The notes under the pieces: generated by a model
Databases searched by the model: none
Told to the model about the DNA's origin: nothing
The model's input: the letters and a program-made list of their open reading frames with translations, nothing else
Made by a program: the position numbers and the translations under genes
Part shown: positions 40,452-48,601 of the stretch, piece by piece
Layout of the letters: every line of letters begins with the position of its first letter
How positions within the stretch are numbered: the first letter of the stretch is position 1
NCBI RefSeq assembly: GCF_000375485.1
Contig: NZ_AQXE01000015.1
Span: 472-49,132 of the forward strand
Source of the DNA: Desulfovibrio oxyclinae DSM 11498
GTDB taxonomy: Bacteria; Desulfobacterota; Desulfovibrionia; Desulfovibrionales; Desulfovibrionaceae
Reading direction: 5' to 3'
Length of the DNA stretch: 48,661 nt

Positions 40452-41549
40452 ATGCAGGATCTCAAGATGGCGCCGCAGGAACCTTGCGCGTGCATGTCGG
40501 ACGGCAGTGGTGCGAAGCAGGCTCCGCAATGGAGCGCGGCAAGGATTTTCGGGATCGGCATTCCCGCAATCGTGCTGTGGTTTGCGATCTACAAGATGCT
40601 CAAGCCGGTCGCCGACCATGTGACCGCGCAGGTCTTCGGGCTGGACATGGCCAAGCCGCTCGGCGCGGCGGTGGCATTCTTTATTTACGACACGCCAAAG
40701 GTTTTGATGCTGCTGGTGCTGATCGTGTTCTTCGTGGGTATTCTGCGTTCCTATTTCACGCCGGAACGGGCGCGGGCCATGCTGGCTGGCCGCAGGCAAC
40801 TGGCAGGCAACGGCCTTGCCGCGGCGCTGGGTGTTGCCACGCCGTTCTGTTCCTGTTCGGCAGTGCCGCTCTTTGTGGGATTCGTCACTGCCGGTGTGCC
40901 TCTCGGGGTCACCTTCTCCTTTCTGATTTCCGCGCCCATGGTCAACGAGGTTGCCCTGGTCCTGCTTTACGGCCTGTTCGGCTGGAAGGTGGCCGGAATC
41001 TACCTTGTCACCGGGCTTGCCGTGGCCGTGGTGGCAGGCTGGATCATCGGACGACTGAACATGGAGCCGCATCTGCAGGACTGGGTCCGCTCCCAGCTCT
41101 CCATGGGCGGCGCTCCCGCATCCGTATCCATGACGCTGAGCGACCGCGTCCGGGCCGGGCTGGAGGCCGTGAAGGAGATCGTGGGCAAGGTCTGGCTCTA
41201 TGTGGTGATCGGCATCGCGGTGGGTGCGGGCATCCACGGATACGTGCCCGAGGACTTCCTTGCGGGCATCATGGGCCGCGAAGCGTGGTGGGGCGTCCCT
41301 GCGGCGGTGGTCATGGGCATCCCCATGTATACCAACGCGGCCGGGATGGTCCCGGTTGTCCATGCACTCATCGGCAAGGGGGCGGCGCTCGGCACCGCGC
41401 TGGCGTTCATGATGTCCGTGATCGCCCTATCGCTGCCCGAATTGTTGATCCTGCGCCGCGTGCTCAAGTTCCGGCTGCTTGCGGTCTTCACCGCAGTGGT
41501 GGGCGCGGGCATTCTGCTGGTCGGGTATCTCTTCAACGTGTTGATGTAG
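40452..41549 (+). CDS. ArsP-like permease (DUF318 family)
   Basis: The 365-residue membrane protein has about eight helices in two halves. The conserved ATPFCSCSAVPLFVGF with paired Cys, and later GVPAAVVMGIPMYTNAAGMVP, are the family signature of ArsP, which exports trivalent organoarsenicals, and of related permeases. Two extra cysteines near the N-terminus (EPCACMS) may bind metal. It lies 4 bases after arsR, giving an inducible detoxification pair. I start at the ATG at 40452. Export of methylarsenite is inferred, not shown. Confidence 0.87.
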   Translation: MQDLKMAPQEPCACMSDGSGAKQAPQWSAARIFGIGIPAIVLWFAIYKMLKPVADHVTAQVFGLDMAKPLGAAVAFFIYDTPKVLMLLVLIVFFVGILRSYFTPERARAMLAGRRQLAGNGLAAALGVATPFCSCSAVPLFVGFVTAGVPLGVTFSFLISAPMVNEVALVLLYGLFGWKVAGIYLVTGLAVAVVAGWIIGRLNMEPHLQDWVRSQLSMGGAPASVSMTLSDRVRAGLEAVKEIVGKVWLYVVIGIAVGAGIHGYVPEDFLAGIMGREAWWGVPAAVVMGIPMYTNAAGMVPVVHALIGKGAALGTALAFMMSVIALSLPELLILRRVLKFRLLAVFTAVVGAGILLVGYLFNVLM

Positions 41550-41571
41550 GATTAGTTTTTTCCGGCACTCC

Positions 41572-41600
41572 TTGTCACCGCGCGTGCGGAAAGGTATATA
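41572..41600 (+). promoter_or_regulatory. Sigma-70 promoter of the atypical kinase
   Basis: TTGTCA (41572-41577), 17 bases, TATATA (41595-41600). Transcription should start near 41607, which falls inside the left arm of the following inverted repeat. Confidence 0.6.
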
Positions 41601-41638
41601 AGCCTCCTGGACCCCCTCATTCAGAGTCCGGGAGGCTT
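41600..41638 (+). promoter_or_regulatory. Thirteen-base-pair hairpin covering the ribosome binding site of the kinase
   Basis: AAGCCTCCTGGAC (41600-41612) pairs with GTCCGGGAGGCTT (41626-41638) over a 13-base loop, all Watson-Crick but one G-U. The right arm contains GGGAGG, the only Shine-Dalgarno sequence for the ATG at 41640. A transcript that includes both arms should be poorly translated. Confidence 0.7.
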
Positions 41639-41639
41639 C

Positions 41640-43034
41640 ATGCGTTTCGACGGGCCCACACAATGCGGCGTGCACGATGACTACGTCGAAAGCCGCATCA
41701 GGGAAAAGATTGAAGACTACAAGCGCTACTCGTTCGACGAGAAGAAAAGCCGCGCGCTGGCCATTTTCTTCGACCTCAGTCAGGAGTTTCAGGCAAGGGA
41801 TCGGTTCTACGAGACCCTGATCCTCATTCTGAAGGTCATCTTTGAACTCGATAGCGCCATGTACGTGCTGGAAGACGAGGAGACATTCGTCCTCGCTTCC
41901 TGTTCGAGCGCCTATTCCAACAACCCGCGTATCACTCGTTCGTGGGATGATGACATGGGCAGCGAAACCGTCAGACGGGGAAAGCGACTGTACATCCCCA
42001 TTCGCTGCAACCCGGAATTCAACGACATGCTGCCGTTCCCGCCGCCGGACAACATCATAGGGATGCTGGTGGTGGTCATGTCGCAGGAACTCGAAAGCGA
42101 CATGCTGCTGTTCCTTGAGAAGTACGCCAACCGCGTCGGGTTTCAGCTCCATAACCGCATCCTGCGCGACAGAAGCCGCGAGCACCTCGACTTCATCAGG
42201 AATCTGGTGGAGGACATCGGCCACAACGTCATTGTTCCCAATATTTATTTCAAGCTTTATTTCAACAGGTTGAGACGGCGGATCGATTCGCTCTCCGATC
42301 TGCGCGACGAGGCCGAGGCCGCAGATAACGAATGCTGTCGCCGGATTGCCAAGAAGCTCGACAGGATGCATGGCGGCCTGCGTGAACAGTACGAGGAGAT
42401 ATACCGCCACTACGTGCAGACCAGCATGTTTCTGGAGACGCTGTTGCGCCGCAGGCACTTCGAGGAAGGACGCTATGTGCTGGAGAAGCGGCCCTGCAAC
42501 CTCATGAGGCAGGTCATCGAACCGCAGCTGGAGCGGTATCTGGAGCGGATGGCGGAGCGGGACATCAGGGTGGACCTATCGTTTGGCGGAGCGCCGGATC
42601 AGGCCGTGCGGATGTACATGGACGTGGGGCTGATTTCGCAGGTCTTCGCCAATCTCTTTTCCAACGCGGTGAAGTACACCGGCAAGGTCGAACTGCCGGA
42701 CGGCAGGCGTGGCAAGTTCGTCAGCTATGGCTGGCGCATCCTCAAGGACTACTTCGGCCAGGGCGCAAGCGCCATACGCATGTTCGTGTTCACCACTGGC
42801 GAGCCGCCGAACGTGGATGATCCCATGGAGCTTTTCGAGCCCGGATTCCGGGGCTCGGACACCGCTGCGGAGCAGGGCTCGGGGCACGGGCTGTATTTCG
42901 TAAGGCAGGTGGTGGAACTGCATCGCGGCGAAGTGGGCCTGAAGGTGCACCCCGAGGGGAACGAGATATTCATCATCCTGCCGTTTCAGGTGGAACCGGA
43001 GAGGAGCGGCGACGGCCGGAAGTGCGACCTGTAA
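41640..43034 (+). CDS. Atypical soluble sensor histidine kinase
   Basis: The 464-residue protein lacks membrane helices. A GAF-like sensor lies at about 50-172 (FYETLILILKVIFELDSAMYVLED). The H-box is unusual: LVEDIGHNVIVPNIYF with His195, unlike the common HELRTPL. In the ATPase domain the N-box FANLFSNAVKYTG and a G2-like GSGHGLYFVRQVVELHRG remain, but the DxGxG of the G1 box is replaced by FTTGEPPNVDDP. ATP binding may be altered. A stretch around residues 352-375 (RRGKFVSYGWRILKDYFGQ) seems inserted. No partner regulator is adjacent. The hairpin before the gene suggests tight translational control. Confidence 0.8.
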   Translation: MRFDGPTQCGVHDDYVESRIREKIEDYKRYSFDEKKSRALAIFFDLSQEFQARDRFYETLILILKVIFELDSAMYVLEDEETFVLASCSSAYSNNPRITRSWDDDMGSETVRRGKRLYIPIRCNPEFNDMLPFPPPDNIIGMLVVVMSQELESDMLLFLEKYANRVGFQLHNRILRDRSREHLDFIRNLVEDIGHNVIVPNIYFKLYFNRLRRRIDSLSDLRDEAEAADNECCRRIAKKLDRMHGGLREQYEEIYRHYVQTSMFLETLLRRRHFEEGRYVLEKRPCNLMRQVIEPQLERYLERMAERDIRVDLSFGGAPDQAVRMYMDVGLISQVFANLFSNAVKYTGKVELPDGRRGKFVSYGWRILKDYFGQGASAIRMFVFTTGEPPNVDDPMELFEPGFRGSDTAAEQGSGHGLYFVRQVVELHRGEVGLKVHPEGNEIFIILPFQVEPERSGDGRKCDL

Positions 43035-43053
43035 CCGGTCCTCATCAACCCGT

Positions 43054-44151
43054 TCAGGCGGGTCGGTGCATCACCTTGCGGCGATAGTACGCCAGTACGA
43101 GACAGGTGAGCGGCAGAGCCAGCACCAGCCCGAGAAAGCCCAGCAGTTTCCCCCATACAGACAACGAAAGCAGGATCATCCAGGGCGAAAGGCCGAGGCT
43201 GTCGCCTTGAAATTTGGGTACCAGAAATCCGTCCTGAAGCGTCTGCACCACGGCGAAGATCAGCCCGACGCCGCCTAGTGCGGCCCAGAAGTTCCCGCCG
43301 GTGGCCAGCGCATCCAGCCCGGCCAGAATGAAGGCCGGAATGAGTCCCAGCGTCTGCAGGTAGGGGACCATGTTCAGCAGCCCGATGAACATGCCCAGCA
43401 GAACGGCCAGCGGCATTCCCAGAATCAGAAAGCCGATCGAGAACAGCACGCCCACGGTCAGCGCAATGAATGCCTGCGTGCGGAAGTAGCGATCCACGGC
43501 TCCGGTGAACTCGTCGGAGAACTCCCTGGCCGGGTTCTGCCACGAGGGCGGCAGCTGGTCGGTCCAGTGCTTGAGACGTTCGAAATCCGCCAGCAGGAAG
43601 ATGAGGTACAGCAGGATGATCATGAGTCCGCCCACCGCCAGCATGGTGTCTGCGGTGCCGCTCACGAGGTTCCAGACACCGGGAAGCACTTTCTTGGCCG
43701 CCTCCTGAGCGGTGTTCAGAAAGCCGGATTCCGTCAGAAGCTCGCGGACTTCGGGGCGTTTCACGAAGTCCACCAGTGCCCTCCAGATGTCCTCGGGCAG
43801 ATATTCCACGGCGCGTTGCGCCATGTTGGAGTCGTTCACCAGCGAAGTCAGCAACTTGCCGGTTCGGGCCACTTCGCGAATTGCCATGGGCACCGCGATC
43901 CACAAGGCGGTTCCGAGCACCACGAAAAGCGAGCTCAGCGTGAGGCCCACGGCAAGCTTGCGATTTTTCACCTTGTCTTGAACCCGCTCCACCAGCGGAT
44001 TGACGAAATAGGCGAAGGCCAGAGCCGCCGCGAAAGGCAGCAGAACGTCGCTGAGCGTATCGAGAAGCAGCACGGCTCCCCATAACAACGCGGCGGTTAT
44101 GCCGATGCGGACCACGCTGTCCAGAGTGTACTGTTTGTCGTTCTTGAACAT
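43054..44151 (-). CDS. AI-2E family transporter
   Basis: The 365-residue membrane protein has eight or so helices and the family (PF01594) hallmarks: PFAAALAFAYFVNPLVERV at about 37-55 and, near the C-terminus, MVPYLQTLGLIPAFILAGL, QDGFLVPKFQGDSLGLSPWMILLSLSVWGKLLGFLGLVLALPLT. The family includes TqsA and Na+/H+ antiporters, so the substrate is open. The start at 44151 has GGAGG 8 bases upstream. It is convergent with the kinase and divergent from chrA. Confidence 0.9.
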   Translation of the reverse strand: MFKNDKQYTLDSVVRIGITAALLWGAVLLLDTLSDVLLPFAAALAFAYFVNPLVERVQDKVKNRKLAVGLTLSSLFVVLGTALWIAVPMAIREVARTGKLLTSLVNDSNMAQRAVEYLPEDIWRALVDFVKRPEVRELLTESGFLNTAQEAAKKVLPGVWNLVSGTADTMLAVGGLMIILLYLIFLLADFERLKHWTDQLPPSWQNPAREFSDEFTGAVDRYFRTQAFIALTVGVLFSIGFLILGMPLAVLLGMFIGLLNMVPYLQTLGLIPAFILAGLDALATGGNFWAALGGVGLIFAVVQTLQDGFLVPKFQGDSLGLSPWMILLSLSVWGKLLGFLGLVLALPLTCLVLAYYRRKVMHRPA

Positions 44152-44263
44152 GGGACGGAACCTCCCTTTAGCGATGGGATAGCAGGTGCGAAGGCAATTC
44201 TCAACCACAGCGGTAGGTTGCAATACCTGAATCCCGGTGGCATCCAGACGTCATGGAGGAGCT

Positions 44264-45415
44264 TTGAACAAACCGAGTCTACTTGCTCTGCTGGGCGTCT
44301 TTTTGAAGCTGGGAACTACCGCGTTCGGCGGCCCGGCAATGATACCCTACATCAAAAAAGCCGTGGTGGAACGCCATGGATGGCTTGATGAAAAGGATTT
44401 CAGCCTCGGCATGGGTGCCGCACAGCTCGTGCCCGGCGCGACCGCCATGCAGGTGGCTGCGTGGGCTGGACTGCGCATCCGCGGCACTGCCGGCGCCTTC
44501 GTGGCTTACCTCGGTTTCTCCCTCCCGGCCTTTCTGCTCATGCTCGGCCTGTCCGTTCTGTATTTCAAGGGCGCGGACCTGCCCCGCATACAGGCGGCCT
44601 TTGCCGGACTTCAGGTGGTTGTGGTGGCGCTGGTGCTCAGTGCCGCGTTCGATTTTGCCCTGCAGTATTGCGATTCCATCAGGGCGCGTCTGCTCGCCCT
44701 GGGCGCAGGTATCTGGCTGGCGTTCAAGGGCAACCCGGTCATCGCGCTCGTGGTGGTCTGCCTTCTGGCAGTGCCTCTTTTTCGCGAGCTCCCCGCCCTG
44801 CGTCCCGACGCACCGCCCGGCGGCAGGCGTGGCGGGTTTCTCGTGCCATCCTGCCTTGTTCTCATTGCCGTGGCCTGCTGGCTCGTATTGCGCTCCTACC
44901 TGCCTGAACTCGGTGGGCTGGCCGCGCTCATGGCCCGCATCGACCTCTTCGCATTCGGCGGCGGGTACGTCTCCGTGCCGCTCATGCTGCACGAGGTGGT
45001 GGAAGTGCGCGGTTGGCTGACCGAAGCAGGGTTCATGGACGGCATCGCGCTGGGCCAGCTCACCCCGGGGCCCATCGTCATGACCGCCACCTTCGTGGGA
45101 TACAAGGTGGCCGGACTGGTTGGCGCCGCCGTGGCAACCGTAGCGGTTTTTACCCCCTCTTTTATCATTCTGCGCTTCATCGCTCCCGTATCCCGCCTTC
45201 TGGTGGCCTCACCCGTTGCCGCCAGAATGCTCAAGGGCAGCCTCATCGGCCTCGTGGGACTCATGGCCGCCGTAGCGGGAAGATTTGTCCTGAGCACCGA
45301 CTGGACGGCTGTCTCGGTCGCCATCGCCGTGGGGGCATTCATTGCCCTCAGAATGCGGGTTGACGTGCTTCGTGTGGTGGTCTGCGGGGCCGCCGCTGCA
45401 ACCTTTCTTTTGTAA
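44264..45415 (+). CDS. chrA: Chromate transporter family protein, two CHR domains
   Basis: The 383-residue membrane protein has two homologous CHR halves (FLKLGTTAFGGPAMIPYIKKAVVERHGWLDEKDF... and RIDLFAFGGGYVSVPLMLHEVVEVRGWLTEAGFMDG), each with the GGP/GGG and Q-L-x-P-G (AQLVPG, GQLTPG) signatures. Such long-chain ChrA proteins expel chromate. I start at the TTG at 44264, which has GGAGGAG 6 bases upstream; the GTG at 44237 has none. Other metal-related genes (arsR-arsP, Ni/Co exporter) lie within 10 kb. Substrate is inferred from the family. Confidence 0.9.
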   Translation: MNKPSLLALLGVFLKLGTTAFGGPAMIPYIKKAVVERHGWLDEKDFSLGMGAAQLVPGATAMQVAAWAGLRIRGTAGAFVAYLGFSLPAFLLMLGLSVLYFKGADLPRIQAAFAGLQVVVVALVLSAAFDFALQYCDSIRARLLALGAGIWLAFKGNPVIALVVVCLLAVPLFRELPALRPDAPPGGRRGGFLVPSCLVLIAVACWLVLRSYLPELGGLAALMARIDLFAFGGGYVSVPLMLHEVVEVRGWLTEAGFMDGIALGQLTPGPIVMTATFVGYKVAGLVGAAVATVAVFTPSFIILRFIAPVSRLLVASPVAARMLKGSLIGLVGLMAAVAGRFVLSTDWTAVSVAIAVGAFIALRMRVDVLRVVVCGAAAATFLL

Positions 45416-45549
45416 AGGGGCAAAAGCTCACATGATTTCATTGACTTTTTCCATTTGCGGAGTGACAAAATAACTAATCCTCCCCGAAGTGGCGTTGCTT
45501 TCGGGGGCGGAGGCCGGACGTATCATTTCAACGAAACCGGGGGGTTTTC

Positions 45550-47961
45550 GTGATCAAGAACATGCCGTTCCAGTCCAAGTTGCTGATAGGGGTTCTTTCG
45601 GTGGTGGGCCTCGCGATCATTACCATGTCAACCATCACCTACATTCAGGTTCAAAGTTCGCTCACGGTTCTGGGCGAAACATCCATGGAGGCCTTCTCGG
45701 AGAGCATCTACCGCATGATGGAGATGCAGCAGTCCACGCTCGCGGACAAGGTCAAAGGCGACCTTTCCTACATGGATGCGGAGATCGAGGAAGAAGGGAC
45801 ACCGTATCTGGATCGAAACGATACCACGTCCATGACCATCGTGAACCAGATCACGGGCAAAACCGAGCGGGTGACCATCCCGAAGATGAAGATGGGCCTG
45901 AACACGGTGACGCAGAACTACGACGTCGTGGACAGGGTGCAGAAGCGCGTGGGCGGTACGGCAACCATATTTCAATTGCTGCCCGGAAAGCTGCTGCGCA
46001 TCTCGACGAACGTGCAGAAGAAAGACGGCAGCCGTGCTGTGGGCACCTACATTCCGTCGTCCAGCCCGGTCTACAAGACCATAATGAAAGGCGAAACCTA
46101 TTACGGCATCGCCTACGTGGTGAACGCGTGGTACCAGACCGGCTACAGACCGCTCAAGAACGCCTCCGGCGAGATCATCGGCGTGGTCTACGTGGGGCGC
46201 AAGATTCTTACCGACGAATTTCGCAAGGCCGTGGAAGCCGCAAGCATCGGCGGCGAAGGCTACGGATTCATTTTCAACCGCAAGGGAACCCTGATTCTGC
46301 ACCCCAGCCTCGAAGGCAAGACTCTGGCCGACTATTCCTTCTGGTCCGACTTCAGCGAGGAAAAGGACGGCATCGTCAAATACGTCTTCCGAGGCGACGA
46401 TAAGCAGGTCTTCATCAAGTATTTCGAGCCATGGGGCTGGAGTTACGGCTTCTCTCTCACCCAGACGGAAATGATGCACGGCGTGGACAAGAAGGTCCTT
46501 TACTGGAATGTCGGAATCGCCGCCGCAGCCTTGCTGGTCATCTCGCTGATTCTCGTGCTGCTTGTCCGCGTGGTGGTGCGCCCCCTGCGAGGACTCTCCG
46601 CCTTCACGCACAAGGTGGCGGAAGGCAACTACAATGCGGAAATAAGCTACCCCGCCCGCGACGCCATTGGCGAAACGATCGATGCCGTTCGGGACATGAC
46701 CGCCGAACTCAAGACCAAGCTCGGCTTTGCGCAGGGGCTTCTCAGCGGCATTACCATTCCGTGCGTCGTGGTAGACATGGATGAACGGATAACCTTCATC
46801 AACCAGCAGGAACTTGACCTCTTCGACAAGCCCGGAAAGCCCGATGACTACATCGGACAACCCTTCGGCGAGTTCGTCTACGGCGATTCCAGTCAGAGGA
46901 CCAAGCTGCACGAATGCCTGCATCAGGACAGATGCCTGCTCGGTGTCGAGACCTCCGGAAAAACAGAGAAGGGCAAACGGTACGACATCATAGTTGATTC
47001 GGCCCCCCTCAAGGATCTCGACGGCAAGATCATCGGCGGCTTCACCCTTATCAAGGACATGACCGCCATCAAGCAGGGCGAACGCCGGGCCGTGGCCCAG
47101 CGCGAGAACATCGTGAACATCGCGCAGGAAGCCGACACCATCTCGGAGCAGCTCTCCTCGGCCGCCGAACAACTCGCCGCGCAAGTCGAACAGGCTTCAC
47201 GCGGCACCGACTTGCAACAGGAACGCGTGGCCGAAACATCCACCGCCATGGAACAGATGAACGCCACCGTGCTGGAAGTCGCCAAAAATGCCTCCGATGC
47301 CGCCGAAAACGCCGATAATGCCAAGCAGCAGGCGCAGGACGGAGCCAACATCGTGGAGCAGGTGGTTCGCGCCATCAACCGCATCGAAGCACGCTCCGAG
47401 CAACTCAGAAACAGCATGAGCACCCTCGGAGAACAGGCCGACGGCATCGGCACCGTCATGCAGGTTATAGAAGACATCGCCGACCAGACCAACCTGCTCG
47501 CGCTCAACGCCGCCATTGAAGCCGCCCGCGCAGGCGAGGCGGGACGAGGCTTCGCAGTCGTCGCCGACGAAGTCCGCAAACTGGCCGAAAAGACCATGGC
47601 CGCCACCAAGGAAGTGGGACAGGCCGTTCGGGATATTCAGGACGGTGCCAGAGAAAACCTCGAATCCACCGAAGAGGCCGTCGCCGCCATCACCGAAGGT
47701 ACCGAACTCGCCGGAAAGGCCGGAGCCTCCATGACCGAAATCCAGGCGCTCGTGGAACAATCCGCAGATCAGGTCCGAAACATCGCCACCGCCGCGGAAG
47801 AACAGTCCGCCACCAGCGAAGAAGTCAACCGCGCCACGGACGAGATCAACACCATCTCCTCCGAAACCGCCCGAGCCATGCAAGAGTCGCGCGAAGCCAT
47901 CGAATCGCTCGCCGCACAGGCCTCAAAACTGCAACAGCTCATCGAACGGATGCAGGAATAA
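45550..47961 (+). CDS. Methyl-accepting chemotaxis protein with Cache_3-Cache_2 and PAS domains
   Basis: The 803-residue receptor starts at GTG. Membrane helices are at about 10-32 and 319-341. The periplasmic part contains a Cache_3-Cache_2 type sensor ([67 protein letters not shown]). HAMP, a cytoplasmic PAS ([20 protein letters not shown]) and a signalling domain (520-803) follow. The tip [42 protein letters not shown] is intact. No CheR-tether pentapeptide is present at the end. The PAS and signalling parts resemble the receptor at 28671-30704, while the sensors differ. Ligand likely a small organic acid or amino acid, as for the Cache class (inference). Confidence 0.94.
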   Translation: MIKNMPFQSKLLIGVLSVVGLAIITMSTITYIQVQSSLTVLGETSMEAFSESIYRMMEMQQSTLADKVKGDLSYMDAEIEEEGTPYLDRNDTTSMTIVNQITGKTERVTIPKMKMGLNTVTQNYDVVDRVQKRVGGTATIFQLLPGKLLRISTNVQKKDGSRAVGTYIPSSSPVYKTIMKGETYYGIAYVVNAWYQTGYRPLKNASGEIIGVVYVGRKILTDEFRKAVEAASIGGEGYGFIFNRKGTLILHPSLEGKTLADYSFWSDFSEEKDGIVKYVFRGDDKQVFIKYFEPWGWSYGFSLTQTEMMHGVDKKVLYWNVGIAAAALLVISLILVLLVRVVVRPLRGLSAFTHKVAEGNYNAEISYPARDAIGETIDAVRDMTAELKTKLGFAQGLLSGITIPCVVVDMDERITFINQQELDLFDKPGKPDDYIGQPFGEFVYGDSSQRTKLHECLHQDRCLLGVETSGKTEKGKRYDIIVDSAPLKDLDGKIIGGFTLIKDMTAIKQGERRAVAQRENIVNIAQEADTISEQLSSAAEQLAAQVEQASRGTDLQQERVAETSTAMEQMNATVLEVAKNASDAAENADNAKQQAQDGANIVEQVVRAINRIEARSEQLRNSMSTLGEQADGIGTVMQVIEDIADQTNLLALNAAIEAARAGEAGRGFAVVADEVRKLAEKTMAATKEVGQAVRDIQDGARENLESTEEAVAAITEGTELAGKAGASMTEIQALVEQSADQVRNIATAAEEQSATSEEVNRATDEINTISSETARAMQESREAIESLAAQASKLQQLIERMQE

Positions 47962-47981
47962 ACGAAGGCCTTCGTTTTCAA
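47960..47981 (+). terminator. Palindromic terminator after the chemoreceptor
   Basis: AAACGAAGGCCTTCGTTT is a perfect palindrome overlapping the stop codon and followed by T. It can fold as a short hairpin with a minimal loop. Confidence 0.5.
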
Positions 47982-47996
47982 CGACAGACAATACAG

Positions 47997-48036
47997 ACAA
48001 GTAAAGGGCGGGCCCATGGGCCCGCCCTTTACTTGT
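47997..48036. repeat. Perfect 40-base palindrome, likely second terminator
   Basis: The sequence from ACAAGTAAAGGGCGGGCC to its mirror complement is self-complementary over all 40 bases, centred at 48016/48017. It should form a very stable hairpin and ends the chemoreceptor transcript in both directions. Confidence 0.85.
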
Positions 48037-48398
48037 GCCTCCGGCGGCCCTTCGGGTACCCTCCGGGGGCTTAAGAACCCTTTTGCAAAAGGGTTCTTAA
48101 GAATCTCCCAAAAACATTTGTGTTGCCAAGCCGCACTCGGCTTTCCGAAAGCTAAGGTGCGGAGGCGGCTTGGCGTATATGCTGACGGCGGTTTTTTAGC
48201 TCTGAGGGATATGACGAACCTAAGCAGCTCCAAACCGTGCAGCCATGACACATTGAACACAAATTCCCGTCAGCGGGTTTGCAGCTGGAACGCGAGTTAT
48301 GCGGCCGCATGAACCCGGCAGCTGCAAGCCCGCTGACAACGCAGGGATTCCAAAGGGGGCCCGCCCCTTTGGTCCGCCTGAGGGGCCCGCCGGAGGCA
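48036..48398. repeat. Extragenic element closed by an inverted repeat and holding four hairpins
   Basis: TGCCTCCGGCGGCCC (48036-48050) is matched in inverse by GGGCCCGCCGGAGGCA (48383-48398), one extra base aside. Inside lie a perfect 32-base palindrome (48070-48101, CTTAAGAACCCTTTTG and its complement), a 10-base-pair stem GCCAAGCCGC/GCGGCTTGGC (48125-48174), a 19-base-pair arm (48269-48287 with 48319-48337, one G-U) enclosing the palindrome ATGCGGCCGCAT, and CCAAAGGGG/CCCCTTTGG (48350-48372). I recall similar CCTCCGGCGGCC units as dispersed extragenic repeats in Desulfovibrio-type genomes, which would make this a REP-like or MITE-like element; a structured RNA is the alternative. No ORF inside is convincing. 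Confidence 0.6.
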
Positions 48399-48434
48399 TT
48401 GTCGTTTATACCATTTGCAGGTTTCGGCCTGTTG

Positions 48435-48473
48435 GCCGACCTTCCTTTTTGCTTGCGCAGAAAAAAGAAGGCA
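48435..48473. repeat. Imperfect hairpin CCTTCCTTTTTG/AGAAAAAAGAAGG
   Basis: A pyrimidine-rich arm is followed by a purine-rich complementary arm with one or two mismatches. It could act as a terminator for a gene coming from the right on the minus strand. Confidence 0.35.
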
Positions 48474-48511
48474 AAAACTGCGCTTGTGGGGGAACGCCGC
48501 CGCTCTCGGCG

Positions 48512-48601
48512 AGAGGCTCTATGACGCGGTCACTGCTCCTGGAGAAATGTTTGTGCCTACAAACATCACCCGGACCTGCGTGACCGGTCAAAAGAGCCTC
48601 T
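48512..48601. other. Three-tier nested hairpin, candidate small RNA or regulatory element
   Basis: AGAGGCTCT (48512-48520) pairs with AGAGCCTCT (48593-48601), GGTCAC (48528-48533) with GTGACC (48580-48585), and ATGTTTGT (48547-48554) with ACAAACAT (48559-48566) around loop GCCT. The arms are in the right order to form one long stem with internal loops. There is no known family that I recognise. The remaining bases to 48661 show nothing assignable; a 76-residue frame at 48415-48645 lacks coding character. Confidence 0.4.

Noticed and set aside
45628..47184. 518-residue minus-strand open frame antisense to the chemoreceptor
   Set aside because: Receptor motifs on the plus strand are intact over the whole length. 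Similar long antisense frames at 36341-37666 and 32001-33323 were rejected for the same reason.
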